A stretch of DNA of 64,000 nucleotides from Bacillus sp. V2I10 (GCF_030817055.1 NZ_JAUSYV010000001.1:644001-708000); one strand, 5' to 3'; counted from the stretch's first letter, positions 1 through 8,603 are shown. Made by a program: numbers and translations. Notes: generated by a model from the sequence alone, not told the origin.

Positions 1-486
1 TTAGATGGTGCGCTTAAAAGTTTAAAACAAGTATCGATTCCTATGGTATTTAATATCTATGGACCAATCGAGGATTCAAGTTATTGGGATGAATGCAAAA
101 AAATTATAGAGACTTTGCCTAGTAATATATTGGTGAAATATGAGGGTGAAATCGATAATAATAAAGTTTCTACTATTTTTTTGAATCATGATGCTTTGTT
201 TTTCCCTACGCATGGAGAAAATTATGGTCATGTTATTGTCGAGTCATTATTATCAGGATGTCCAGTAATTTTGAGTGATCAAACTCCATGGAGAGAATTA
301 GATAAACATGGGATAGGTTGGGATATCCCACTCAAAGAAAGTAACCGTTTTGCAGCAATTTTTCAGGAATTATATGATATGGATGAAAATGATTTCGGAA
401 AAATATCAAATAATATCAGACTTTACATTGATAATAACATTAGTAATTCTGATGCAATAGAAGATAGTATTGGTTTATTTTCATAA
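1..486 (+). CDS. Glycosyltransferase family 4-like, C-terminal part (5'-truncated by window)
   Basis: The reading frame is open from base 1, so the start lies outside the window and 161 codons remain. They correspond to the second Rossmann domain of a GT-B glycosyltransferase. The EX7E signature is visible: HGENYGHVIVE is followed by SLLSGCPVILSD, the usual nucleotide-sugar phosphate-binding segment. Members transfer a sugar from an NDP-sugar to a lipid-linked or growing polysaccharide at the inner face of the membrane. The downstream ugd and wzy-like genes put it in a capsule or exopolysaccharide cluster. Donor and acceptor cannot be read from this part. Family assignment is firm, specificity is not. 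Confidence 0.85.
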   Translation, partial: LDGALKSLKQVSIPMVFNIYGPIEDSSYWDECKKIIETLPSNILVKYEGEIDNNKVSTIFLNHDALFFPTHGENYGHVIVESLLSGCPVILSDQTPWRELDKHGIGWDIPLKESNRFAAIFQELYDMDENDFGKISNNIRLYIDNNISNSDAIEDSIGLFS

Positions 487-522
487 CTTTTTAGAAATAG
501 TCAATTTGAAGGGGAAGTTGAG

Positions 523-1860
523 ATGAAGAAAATTGCTATTGTTGGCACTGGTTATGTCGGATTAGTTACAGGGGTTTGTCTTTCTGAAATTGGCCACAAC
601 GTAACTTGTGTTGATATAGATGAAAAAAAAATAGAAAAAATGCGTGCTGGTTTTTCTCCGATTTACGAACCTGGATTAGATGAATTAATGAAAAAGAATA
701 TTCAAAAAGGCTGCTTAGATTTCACTACTAATCATCATGATGCTTTTTCTAATGCTGAGGCGATTTACATTGCAGTTGGTACACCACAAAGAGAAGATGG
801 TTCTGCCGACTTAAGCTTTATAAAGCAAGTAGCCAAGGATATTGCAGAAAATACACCAAAAGAAGGATTTATTGTTGTAACCAAAAGTACAGTTCCAGTT
901 GGAACTAATTATAAAATAAAACAATGGATTCTCCAATATCTGCAGCAAAACATCCAATTTGATATTGTCTCTAATCCTGAATTTTTACGTGAAGGCTCAG
1001 CTATTAATGATACCTTTAATGGTGATCGGATTGTTATTGGTGCAGAAAGTGAGCGAGCTGCTTCTATTATTGAAGAAATTAATGAGCCGTTTAACTTACC
1101 AATTTTTAAAACAGACATTAATAGCGCCGAAATGATAAAGTATGCCTCTAACGCTTTTCTAGCTACTAAGATCAGTTTTATTAATGAAATTGCGAATATT
1201 TGTGGGAAACTAGGGGCTAATGTAGATGACGTTGCCTATGGTATGGGATTAGATACTCGAATTGGTTCCAAATTTTTAAACGCTGGTATCGGTTATGGAG
1301 GATCATGTTTTCCAAAAGATACTCATGCGCTAGTTCAAATTGCTGGTAATTTAGAACACCAATTTGATTTATTAGAAGCTGTCATTAATGTTAATAACAA
1401 ACAGCAATCCATACTTGTTGAAAAAGCTCTTGAACGATTTGGTAGTTTAGAGGGTAAGAGGGTTGCGATGCTGGGATTAGCATTTAAACCAAATACAGAC
1501 GATATGCGAGAGGCAGCATCCATAGTAATTGCAAACGAGTTAGTTGAAAATGGAGCCAAAATAATCGCATATGATCCAATTGCTGCAGAAAACGCAAAGA
1601 AAATACTTCCACAAGAAGTTATATATGTTGAATCTGTGGTGGATGCGCTTGATAAAGCAGAAATTGCTTTCATTGTTACTGAGTGGGCAGAAATTCGGGA
1701 TCTTTCCTTAAATACCTATAAACGTCTAATGAAAAAACCAGTTATAATTGATGGTCGGAACTGCTATTCTCTTGAAGAAGCAAACAAGTATGAAATTGAC
1801 TATATTTCAATAGGTCGTCCAGATTCGGTAGGTAAGGAAATGGTAGCCTATAATATTTGA
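523..1860 (+). CDS. ugd: UDP-glucose 6-dehydrogenase
   Basis: Cytosolic NAD-dependent enzyme that oxidises UDP-glucose to UDP-glucuronate for surface polysaccharide. The 445 residues match the family length. The N-terminal Rossmann motif GTGYVG is at residues 8-13, TVPVGT near 123-128, NPEFLREGSA at 151-160, and the catalytic cysteine lies in GGSCFPKDT (Cys262). A C-terminal UDP-binding domain follows. The ATG at 523 is preceded by an AAGGGGAAG ribosome binding site. It lies 36 bases after the glycosyltransferase and upstream of a Wzy-like polymerase, so UDP-GlcA is probably a precursor for this cluster. A UDP-ManNAc dehydrogenase is the main alternative, but the sequence reads as the UDP-glucose type (TuaD/Ugd). 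Confidence 0.92.
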   Translation: MKKIAIVGTGYVGLVTGVCLSEIGHNVTCVDIDEKKIEKMRAGFSPIYEPGLDELMKKNIQKGCLDFTTNHHDAFSNAEAIYIAVGTPQREDGSADLSFIKQVAKDIAENTPKEGFIVVTKSTVPVGTNYKIKQWILQYLQQNIQFDIVSNPEFLREGSAINDTFNGDRIVIGAESERAASIIEEINEPFNLPIFKTDINSAEMIKYASNAFLATKISFINEIANICGKLGANVDDVAYGMGLDTRIGSKFLNAGIGYGGSCFPKDTHALVQIAGNLEHQFDLLEAVINVNNKQQSILVEKALERFGSLEGKRVAMLGLAFKPNTDDMREAASIVIANELVENGAKIIAYDPIAAENAKKILPQEVIYVESVVDALDKAEIAFIVTEWAEIRDLSLNTYKRLMKKPVIIDGRNCYSLEEANKYEIDYISIGRPDSVGKEMVAYNI

Positions 1861-1959
1861 TATATGGGTATCGGCCACATGCCCATCAAGCTAACACAAA
1901 GAATGGAAATATCCCTTAATATCAAAGGTGGATTTTAGAAAAGGGGTAGGAAATTTATA

Positions 1960-3291
1960 ATGATTTCGCTTGTTGCTTTTATACTATTTATCGTCTTACT
2001 AGTCCCTATGATTCGTTGGAGGAATCAAGGAGGAGAAATGTTTGCGCCTAGAATGATTGCATTCTTTTTCTTGATTCTTACCACTGTACCGTATTTACTC
2101 TCAATAGCAGGTAACAAATATATTATTTACCCAGCTATTCTAAGTAGAATTGGCCTGAATAATCTGGATCAGTACATCGCTTACTTTGCACTAATTTTAA
2201 TTATTGGTTCTTTATCATTACTTTTGGGTCTAAAGGCACCTTTAATTAAAGAGCTAACAGTGTTTCCAGTTATAGCTAAAACTGAAAATAAAAAAAGATA
2301 CATGTTTGCTTTCTTTGTTACTTTTGGATTTGGTGTTTTAGGATACATGTTGTTTTTACAAAAAGTTGGAGGATTCAACGTACTGGTTTCTAATTTGCAC
2401 ATCAGAACTCAATTGACTGCGGGTAACGGTTATTTAATGTCATTGACTACTACGTTGTTAATAACATCAGTAGTGTGCTATATCTGTAGTTTTAAGTATA
2501 AAAAAACTTTATTAAAATTCTTATTTTTAATTGCTTTAGTTTTATTTGTGGCTTTCATGTTATCTTCATTTGGTGGTAGAAAACAAACACTTCAGTTGAT
2601 TGCATTTTGCGTCATAACTTGGCATTATGGAGTACAACGCTTTAGGCGAATACCTTTAAAAATATGGTTTTTAGTCCCTATCTTATTAGTTTATATTATA
2701 GCTGTGCCAATTTTAAGAAGTCCTGCTGGTATTGATTATTACATGAATACTTCAGGTGCTCTAATAGAGGAAATTGGGAATAACCTTGGAAGAACTACAC
2801 AACAAATAAGTTATGTAGATAACTACTTATTGGTTTTAGATCATTTCTCTGTCGATAAAATTTGGTATGGACGAAGTTTTATTGACTTATTATTCGCCCC
2901 TATCCCAAGTTCAATATATCCTAATAAACCTCCGAGTGATGAGGGTGTTTATCTACAGACAATTGTGCAAAATTGGTATCTTGAGGTCGAACCATCAAAG
3001 CCATTTAAGGAGTTATATCCTTCTTCATTTCCAACGGAAACTTTAGGAACTATGTATATGAACTTTTGGATACCTGGTGTTTTTATTGGAATGTTTCTGC
3101 TAGGCGCTATATACAAACTAGCGTATCTTTATATGAAAAGGTCTAATTACAATGGATTTTCTATTATGGTTTACTGTTTTATTCTGTTGAATTTCCATCT
3201 TAGTAACTTAAGAATAATTCAGACTTTAATGAGTATACTAATTATTTCTTTCTTTTTCTTTGTATTATTTCCAGTAAAGAAAAAAATTTAA
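1960..3291 (+). CDS. Wzy-like O-antigen/polysaccharide polymerase (membrane)
   Basis: A 443-residue, very hydrophobic protein with about ten to twelve predicted membrane spans and one large hydrophilic loop near residues 255-345 containing RSPAGIDYY and PIPSSIYPNKPP. This layout and the loop motifs are typical of oligosaccharide repeat-unit polymerases (Wzy/EpsG type), which join lipid-linked repeat units on the outer face of the membrane. It ends the polysaccharide cluster: a strong terminator follows at 3369-3408. Sequence identity within this family is low, so the call rests on topology and neighbours. The polymer is unknown. Confidence 0.75.
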   Translation: MISLVAFILFIVLLVPMIRWRNQGGEMFAPRMIAFFFLILTTVPYLLSIAGNKYIIYPAILSRIGLNNLDQYIAYFALILIIGSLSLLLGLKAPLIKELTVFPVIAKTENKKRYMFAFFVTFGFGVLGYMLFLQKVGGFNVLVSNLHIRTQLTAGNGYLMSLTTTLLITSVVCYICSFKYKKTLLKFLFLIALVLFVAFMLSSFGGRKQTLQLIAFCVITWHYGVQRFRRIPLKIWFLVPILLVYIIAVPILRSPAGIDYYMNTSGALIEEIGNNLGRTTQQISYVDNYLLVLDHFSVDKIWYGRSFIDLLFAPIPSSIYPNKPPSDEGVYLQTIVQNWYLEVEPSKPFKELYPSSFPTETLGTMYMNFWIPGVFIGMFLLGAIYKLAYLYMKRSNYNGFSIMVYCFILLNFHLSNLRIIQTLMSILIISFFFFVLFPVKKKI

Positions 3292-3368
3292 ATAGCAAAT
3301 AAATATACCAATTTTAGCAGGTCACATTTATAATGCGGTTTCTAATGAAGTAAATATGGCACAGTTGA

Positions 3369-3408
3369 AGAGTAAACGGCAAGAAAGACCTGTCGTTTAC
3401 TCTTTTTT
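3369..3408 (+). terminator. Rho-independent terminator after wzy-like gene
   Basis: Stem AGAGTAAACG (3369-3378) pairs with CGTTTACTCT (3394-3403) and is followed by a T run. It closes the upstream polysaccharide operon. Confidence 0.85.
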
Positions 3409-3883
3409 CTACTGATAAGAATAAGCATACCATTCCTCTGGTTAAAGAAGAAAGCACCATTACTTAAAAATATATCATCAAGAAAATGAACCTTAAGAAC
3501 AGCGGAAAAACATATTTTGTTGAAGTTGTTTGTATAAATGAGGTTTTTTTAAGATGATTGAAGATCATGAATATGAAAACATAAGTAGGATCAAGAACAT
3601 TTTGTTTTCGGAGATGTTTTTCCTTTCGATATCATAGGATCTTTTTATGCACAAGAATGGGATAAATTAGATTGGGAATCCACCAATAAATAAATCACCA
3701 TTAAAAGAAAATTACACCATACCATTACATAAATAAATTATACATTTTAAATGTTTTTTCACGTAGTTTTGGTTTGATCAAATGTTAAACACGCATATAG
3801 CCAAACTTCATGTTCATCCTCTCCTCTCCCAACTATGTACTAAAAACTATTCGTGACAAATATTGTTGTTACAAAAAATATTG
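3409..3883. other. Gene-poor stretch with decayed coding fragments
   Basis: No intact gene is seen. Short protein-like pieces occur in different plus-strand frames: one around 3490-3552 (reads NSGKTYFVEVVCINEVF) and one around 3598-3690 (reads FGDVFPFDIIGSFYAQEW, ending at a TAA). They are separated by stops and frame changes, as expected for a small gene broken by point mutations. The family is not recognised. The remainder is AT-rich without clear signals. Confidence 0.35.
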
Positions 3884-4171
3884 TTATGCATTTTTGTTAC
3901 ATTCAATTAATCCTTCGTATTTTTGTAGTTCATTATTCCGCAATTTAGTTTGGTAATTTTTTAAAGAAGGCAATACTATAGTAGCAAATCTATCAATGTA
4001 TTCAATAGATTTTTCAGTTCTTTGACGTTTTTCTCTATTGTCAATATCTTTTTTAAATAATTTTGCCTGCTTAATACTCGACATTACAGAGAAAATTAAT
4101 ATAATCCCACTAACAAAATACATTAATTCTAAAATTGACCTTAAAATAATCAAAATCTTCCTACCTCTCAT
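3884..4171 (-). CDS. Small hypothetical membrane protein
   Basis: Not recognised. A 95-codon minus-strand frame encodes one hydrophobic segment near residues 12-32 followed by a charged tail (KKDIDNREKRQRTEKSIEYI) that could form a helix. This architecture, a membrane anchor plus a short cytoplasmic helical domain, is common among small accessory proteins of Gram-positive genomes. The ATG at 4171 has no visible ribosome binding site. AGAGGTAGG just inside the frame would favour a TTG start near 4153. No operon partner is present, and it is flanked on both sides by decayed sequence. Codon use is AT-rich like the surroundings. Confidence 0.45.
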   Translation of the reverse strand: MRGRKILIILRSILELMYFVSGIILIFSVMSSIKQAKLFKKDIDNREKRQRTEKSIEYIDRFATIVLPSLKNYQTKLRNNELQKYEGLIECNKNA

Positions 4172-4745
4172 AATTATTTTATTGATCTATATAATTTATA
4201 ATGGTTATAATATACCATTAATTTCTATTATTTGGTTATATTAGTTAGGGATTGCTTACTTTTTTATTTCTTATTAAAACAAGTTCTTCTTAATTGCTAC
4301 TTTGCAAAAGAGCAAAAGAAGTATTCCATCTTCTTCATCATAAGTTCATCGATCTTTGAGATGGAGTTATTAAATCTAAGGATTTTTTGTTTTAACCTTC
4401 AATCTTCTCTTAACCCTAAGTTTAAATTAAATTTACCTCTTGGATCAAAAGGCCGAGGTTGGTAGGGAATCAGTTTATGGTTAGAGAATTCTATTTAAAA
4501 ATTTGGATTAGCAGAAGATCTCTAGAAAAAACCATAAAACAAAAGCGGTTGTTTTCGACTTTTGTTTTTTGCTGAATTCACTGTCAACCAATAAAAGCTG
4601 TTGTGTAGTCATTCCCTGTTTTTCAAGAATCATTCAATCTCTCCTATGCATATGTAGAAGCACTAATATCAACTATATGGCACCAGGGATTTAATCATGC
4701 ACGAAAAAAGGCATGTATTTAGGGTTAAGTCTTCTATGAAAACAG
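4172..4745. other. AT-rich stretch without a recognisable gene
   Basis: A 77-codon plus-strand frame at 4232-4465 has no ribosome binding site and no protein-like pattern, so I do not call it. An AT-rich hairpin lies at 4537-4570. Otherwise nothing is seen. Confidence 0.4.
4537..4570 (+). terminator. Possible rho-independent terminator
   Basis: AAAACAAAAG (4537-4546) pairs with CTTTTGTTTT (4559-4568). The stem is long but nearly all A-T, so termination strength is uncertain. No intact upstream gene on the plus strand needs it. Confidence 0.4.
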
Positions 4746-4808
4746 TTCGTATTATCCCTGATGCTATCTCATACACATGTCTTAGACATGCATAAAAGGG
4801 TGATAATC

Positions 4809-5255
4809 ATGCGAAGACGTAAACTTTTCCCTCTTATTCCTATATTAATGAACGGTGCTGTCATTCTCCTGCTGATCGGACTGTTTCATCTATTCACTCC
4901 ATCCTCGCCGTAAAAGGCTGAGCAGCTCTTTTATACAGCTGAACAGACTGGAAACTTCGGGGGTGCCTGGGATCTGTTTCACCCATTGATGCAGGATCGT
5001 TTTACAAAGAATGCATATGTGACAGAGCGGTCTCATATTTATATGAGTCATTACGGGGTTTCGACGTTTTCTTTTGAAATTTTGAAGCAGAAAAAGGTCC
5101 GAAGTTGGAGGGTGGCAAAAGGAGCACCGGTATTTAATAAGGCGCGTATCATCAAAGTGCGGCAGACTTTTAAGAGCAAGTTCGGGACATTCGATGTTAT
5201 GCAGGATGTGGTGAAGGAAAAGGTAGATTGGAAGATTGTATGGGAATATGAGTGA
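4809..5255 (+). pseudogene. NTF2-like membrane-anchored protein, interrupted by an in-frame stop
   Basis: This is a damaged copy of the gene at 47912-48364. Codons run from ATG at 4809 through a signal-anchor helix (VILLLIGLFH), then hit TAA at 4911-4913, where the intact copy has a lysine codon (codon 35). The frame stays open afterwards to 5255. Two codons (Tyr-Ala in the intact copy) are deleted near the end. Everything else aligns without gaps. Translation could restart at ATG 4986 or 4989, but the product would lack its membrane anchor. This copy is therefore very probably non-functional, leaving the intact homologue at 48 kb to do the job. Confidence 0.85.
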
Positions 5256-5280
5256 GGCCTCTAGATTGGAGGTCTCTTTG
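5254..5280 (+). terminator. Hairpin between NTF2-like pseudogene and comK (copy 1)
   Basis: GAGGCCTC (5254-5261) and GGAGGTCTC (5268-5276) form a hairpin followed by a short T-rich tract. The same structure is kept in copy 2 at 48363-48389, which supports a role in separating the two transcripts. Confidence 0.5.
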
Positions 5281-5418
5281 TCTGTGTTAATTTAGTGTAA
5301 ATGTAATGTTTATTTCTAGTTAAATTTACCTAGTTCTTATTTCCCTTATTGAATTTTTTTGTAAAATAATGTTGTGGGAAATTTTTCATGACAAAAATAG
5401 AAGATTGAGGTGGATTGA

Positions 5419-5940
5419 ATGCTAATGAAAGAAAGCTATGGAGTTTGGAGAGAAACAATCGTTTTGAAGCCGATGTACACGGAAAATGGGGAGTTGTGGA
5501 CTATTGTTCATGAGCTGTACAGAAAGCTGATCGTGAAGATGTCACCGAGAGAAATTATGAACCTCAGCTGTGTACATGCCGGAGCCTCTTATCAGGGGAT
5601 GGTTGATTCAGCGAAGCTTATTTTGCCCGGCAAAAAAATGCTGCCGGTAAGTTTATCGCCAGGATACAGGATATGTATGCTTCCGACTTTATCTCCAGAC
5701 AGTGAAGAGTGTATGTGGGTTTCCTACCATCATGTGAAACGGGTTTTTGAGAAGAACAACAAGACCTTCATTGAATGCAGAAATAGAGAGGAAATTGAGA
5801 TTCATGGAAGTGTCGAAAGCTTTTTAACCAAATCCGTACATGCCCAGCAGCTCGTTCTGGCTTACTTGGACCGCCAAGAAGAGATGTGGGAGCTATCCTC
5901 CTGTGTAGCTGAGTCATATGAGGGGTACGAAGCATACTAA
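5419..5940 (+). CDS. comK: ComK-family competence transcription factor, copy 1
   Basis: A 173-residue protein resembling Bacillus ComK, the master activator of DNA-uptake genes. The best match is the central block ICMLPTLSPDSEECMWVSYH with the following HVKR, equivalent to the FPTLS...W-S--HVK block of ComK. B. subtilis ComK is 192 residues, so this one is slightly shorter at the C-terminus. The ATG at 5419 follows a GAGGTGG ribosome binding site. It is intact although the gene upstream of it in the same repeat is broken. Copy 2 at 48528-49049 differs at 12 residues. Whether both copies are active, or one modulates the other, cannot be read from sequence. Confidence 0.85.
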   Translation: MLMKESYGVWRETIVLKPMYTENGELWTIVHELYRKLIVKMSPREIMNLSCVHAGASYQGMVDSAKLILPGKKMLPVSLSPGYRICMLPTLSPDSEECMWVSYHHVKRVFEKNNKTFIECRNREEIEIHGSVESFLTKSVHAQQLVLAYLDRQEEMWELSSCVAESYEGYEAY

Positions 5941-5948
5941 ATGGAAGC

Positions 5949-5980
5949 AGCCAAGTTCCTTTGAGGAATTTGGCTTTTTT
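5949..5980 (+). terminator. Terminator after comK copy 1
   Basis: AGCCAAGTTCC (5949-5959) pairs with GGAATTTGGCT (5965-5975), followed by T6. Confidence 0.85.
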
Positions 5981-6049
5981 AAAAACTAAAATATGATTAA
6001 ATAGTCTATTAGGCTATTCTCAGGGTGTTGCGTGAATTCGAATGTAAAG

Positions 6050-6090
6050 AAGGTAATGGACCATTTATAATTGATCCATTACCTTTTTTT
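6050..6090. terminator. Inverted repeat terminator overlapping the end of the LacI-type pseudogene
   Basis: AAGGTAATGGA (6050-6060) pairs with TCCATTACCTT (6075-6085). On the plus strand it is followed by a T run. On the minus strand the LacI frame stops inside the stem at 6079-6081, and the stem is followed by CTTCTTT. Confidence 0.7.
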
Positions 6091-7097
6091 TACGGAGGCA
6101 AATTCAGCAGAGTCTCTCTTCACCAACCTCGCAGGCAGCAAAGTCTCCTGAAACGGCTCCCCTTTATTATCCATCCGCCAAAACAACTGCTCCACAGCTT
6201 TCTTTCCAAATAAGTTAAGATCAATATCCATTGTTGTGATTTTCTGATTTGCGATTCTTGATAGCTGTCCGTTATCAAAACAGCCTACGGATACGTGATC
6301 GGGCACGGTATAACCTAAACGCTGCAAGGTTGTCATGGTGATAAAGCCAAGTCCATCATTTACGCAAAACCAGGCTGTTGGTTTTGGGTCAAGGTTTGAA
6401 AGGAAGGTGTGAATTTTTTCTTCGTCTTCATCAGCATGAAGATACATCCATTGTTTATTTGGTTCAAGTCCGTGTCTTCTTAGTGCCAGCTGATAGCCCT
6501 CCCAACGTTCCTGGTAGCTTGGCGAGTAGTCTATGTTTCCAATGAACCCTATTTCTTGATGTCCAAGGTCAATGAGATGCTTGACCATTTCATATCCGCC
6601 GAAACGGTTATTCGTCAGGATGGAATCTGCGTGATTGAGTGGATCATGATGATCGATCATCACTGTTGGGATTCCTGTATCCAGAATCTTGTTAATATAG
6701 TCTGTGGTGAGATGTGAAAGGATTAGAATTCCATCAACCGAACGATCTTCTATCACGTCAGGCAACTTCAAAGTTTCTTTCTCCTCTTCGTTCACTGAGA
6801 GTATCAGAAGATCATCCCTCTTGATTTTAATTCTTTTTCAATGCTGAGATAGATCTCACCGAAAAAGCTTTTGAAAGAAAAAGCTCGTACGGAAGCGAGG
6901 AGGGCGATATTTCCTGTATGTCCGTTCGTTCCGTTTTTTCTTCCGCTCGGATAGGAATATCCAAGCTTTTCTGCTGTTTTTTGAACCAATAATCTTGTTT
7001 CCTCACTGACACCTGGCTTGCCGGTCAGTGCTTGTGATACGGAATGTTTTGAGATTTTTAGTTTATATGCAATATCCTGCATAGTAATTTTTTTCAT
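6079..7097 (-). pseudogene. LacI-family transcription regulator, frameshifted
   Basis: Two minus-strand frames together give one LacI-type repressor of normal length (about 338 residues). The first (7097 to about 6804) has the helix-turn-helix (ITMQDIAYKLKISKHSVSQA) and the start of the effector domain. The second (to 6079) carries the rest, including DGILILSHL, GHQEIGFIGN and VGCFDNGQL. Near 6811-6815, moving one frame turns RGMIF-stop into RG(M)DLLILSVNEEE, which is what LacI proteins have here. A single missing base therefore explains the break. A sequencing error or a real loss-of-function mutation are both possible. The likely target is unknown; manA, transcribed divergently, is the nearest candidate. 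Confidence 0.85.
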
Positions 7098-7127
7098 TCT
7101 AACACCTACAAATCGACAATTTCTTAG

Positions 7128-7345
7128 TTATCTTTTCTCTTTTTCTTCAAACAACTTTCTATGAATTCGCATGATGATGTAGAAGAATGGGCTGATTAGT
7201 AAAGTAATGGCGTAAAATTGGAAGACGTACACACATGCTCCTCATCCTGCTAGAGCGAGTGTAATAAGAATGGTGGTTTAAAAAGTAAGGGCAATGAATT
7301 TCTATATGCCAGCTGAAACTAGATTGGCCTTCATTTCAAATAATA
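7128..7345 (-). pseudogene. Remnant of a small membrane protein gene
   Basis: Read on the minus strand, this stretch encodes hydrophobic, protein-like sequence ending in YVFQFYAITLLISPFFYIIM and a basic tail RIHRKLFEEKEKR before a TAA at 7128-7130. The frame is interrupted by at least three stops (one is a TGA where tryptophan would fit, in ALAG-stop-GACVY). No start is seen. It lies directly upstream of the broken LacI gene, so both are decaying together. Family unknown. Confidence 0.45.
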
Positions 7346-7413
7346 CTAACGCTATAATAGATTCATATTCTTCTTTAAATTAACTATTTAAACAAATGAG
7401 GATGTGTATACAT

Positions 7414-8364
7414 TTGAGTCAAACGCCCATTTTTTTAACTCCGCTCTTCCAAGACCGCATTTGGGGAGGAACTTCATTAAGAGAACAATTCGGTTACGAT
7501 ATCCCAACCGAAACCACAGGCGAATGCTGGGCCATTTCTGCCCATCCAAACGGTCAAAGTGTGGTTTCTATTGGGGAATATGCCGGAAAAACGTTAGGAC
7601 AATTATGGGACGAGAATCGGGAATTGTTTGGTGGAGTGGAAGGAAACACATTTCCGCTGCTAACAAAGATTCTCGACGCCAACAATGATCTTTCTGTTCA
7701 AGTACATCCGAATGATGAGTATGCGAATGAACACGAAAATGGCGAGCTTGGCAAAACGGAATGCTGGTATATCATTGACTGCAAAGAAGGAGCAGACATG
7801 ATTTATGGTCATAACGCTGCTTCTAAAGAAGAGCTGATTCAAATGGTAAACAGCGGGGAATGGAATGCGCTCCTGCGCCGTGTCAAAATTAAGCCTGGTG
7901 ATTTCTTCTTCGTGCCAAGCGGAACGATTCACGCTTTATGTGAGGGTACACTTGTGCTTGAAACGCAGCAGAGCTCTGATACGACTTATCGTGTGTATGA
8001 TTATGACCGTAAGGATGACGAAGGGAACAAGCGGGAACTGCATCTTGAGAAAGCGATTGATGTGAGTACAGTGCCGCATGTTGATGGCCAGAATCATCCA
8101 GCCGTTGCAAAGATGAATGATGTAGCCATTACGACTTTTGTAGAAGAGCAGTATTTTACTGTCTGCAAGTGGGAAGTAAATGGACAGGCGTCATTTACGC
8201 AGGATCAGCCTTTTCTTCTTTGCAGTGTGATTGAAGGAGATGGCGAGCTTATTCATGATGGTAAGAGCTATCCTATTCCGAAAGGAACTCATTTTATTTT
8301 GCCTTCAGGGACTGGAGCTTTTTCGATTAGCGGCAAATGTGATTTAATCGTTTCCCATATATGA
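7414..8364 (+). CDS. manA: Mannose-6-phosphate isomerase, class I
   Basis: Cytosolic zinc enzyme interconverting mannose 6-phosphate and fructose 6-phosphate. The 316 residues match the short Firmicute type (B. subtilis ManA/Pmi). Landmarks are PIFLTPLFQDRIWGG at the N-terminus, TGECWAISAHPNG, the metal-binding QVHPND and KTECWYI, and PSGTIHALCEG. I prefer the TTG at 7414 over the ATG at 7396: GAGGATG (7398-7404) is a well-placed ribosome binding site for it, and the homologous N-terminus starts there. A TATAAT lies at 7353-7358. It stands alone before a terminator. In this region it would feed mannose from N-glycan-type sugars, after phosphorylation, into glycolysis. Confidence 0.93.
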   Translation: MSQTPIFLTPLFQDRIWGGTSLREQFGYDIPTETTGECWAISAHPNGQSVVSIGEYAGKTLGQLWDENRELFGGVEGNTFPLLTKILDANNDLSVQVHPNDEYANEHENGELGKTECWYIIDCKEGADMIYGHNAASKEELIQMVNSGEWNALLRRVKIKPGDFFFVPSGTIHALCEGTLVLETQQSSDTTYRVYDYDRKDDEGNKRELHLEKAIDVSTVPHVDGQNHPAVAKMNDVAITTFVEEQYFTVCKWEVNGQASFTQDQPFLLCSVIEGDGELIHDGKSYPIPKGTHFILPSGTGAFSISGKCDLIVSHI

Positions 8365-8370
8365 AAAATG

Positions 8371-8402
8371 ACAAGGGTTCCGATGCAGGAATCCTTGTTT
8401 TA
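8371..8402 (+). terminator. Terminator after manA
   Basis: ACAAGGGTTCC (8371-8381) pairs with GGAATCCTTGT (8388-8398), then TTTT. Confidence 0.8.
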
Positions 8403-8430
8403 GTATTCTGTAATTTTATTAATCTGAATA

Positions 8431-8459
8431 TTGACTGAATTAAAACTATTTACTATAAT
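8431..8459 (+). promoter_or_regulatory. SigA-type promoter of the LacI/ABC operon
   Basis: TTGACT (8431-8436) and TATAAT (8454-8459) are separated by 17 bases, close to the vegetative consensus. An operator-like palindrome lies just downstream at 8473-8486. Confidence 0.8.
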
Positions 8460-8472
8460 GAAGTCAGATTAA

Positions 8473-8486
8473 TGAAACCGGTTCGA
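8473..8486. promoter_or_regulatory. LacI-type operator O1
   Basis: TGAAACCGGTTCGA, a near-palindrome around AACCGGTT with the central CG typical of LacI/GalR-family operators. It lies 13 bases after the -10 box and occurs again, identical, at 8590-8603. Confidence 0.75.
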
Positions 8487-8589
8487 TGACTCAAAAAGCA
8501 TATTCTACATAAATTGAAATATATTTTAATAGTATCTTCAATAGTTCATGAAATACTTCTTTAATATTTCATTATTTTTTCACTGTCAA

Positions 8590-8603
8590 TGAAACCGGTT
8601 CGA
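8590..8603. promoter_or_regulatory. LacI-type operator O2
   Basis: Identical TGAAACCGGTTCGA, 117 bases downstream of O1 and 25 bases before the regulator's start codon. Two identical spaced sites suggest autoregulation, possibly by DNA looping. Confidence 0.75.

Larger units (their letters stand above)
4746..5985 (+). repeat. Direct repeat, copy 1 of the comK segment
   Basis: About 1.24 kb similar over its whole length, including intergenic sequence and terminator, to 47850-49092 in the same orientation. Similarity starts at TTCGTATTATCC and ends in the hairpin after comK. Copy 1 carries a premature stop and a 6-base deletion in the first gene; both comK genes are open. The two ComK proteins differ at 12 of 173 residues by eye, so the copies are not recent clonal duplicates. 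The copies bracket the carbohydrate-use region. Confidence 0.9.

Noticed and set aside
909..1118. Minus-strand open frames inside ugd and many other genes
   Set aside because: They lie antisense to well-supported genes, lack ribosome binding sites and encode no recognisable family.
4232..4465. 77-codon plus-strand open frame
   Set aside because: No ribosome binding site, low-complexity AT-rich composition, no protein-like pattern; overlaps nothing that needs it.
5281..5418. ComK K-boxes (AAAA-N5-TTTT) upstream of comK
   Set aside because: The region is full of A and T runs, but I found no pair with the required spacing; AAATTTTT and TTTTcatgaTAAAA-like strings are not enough.
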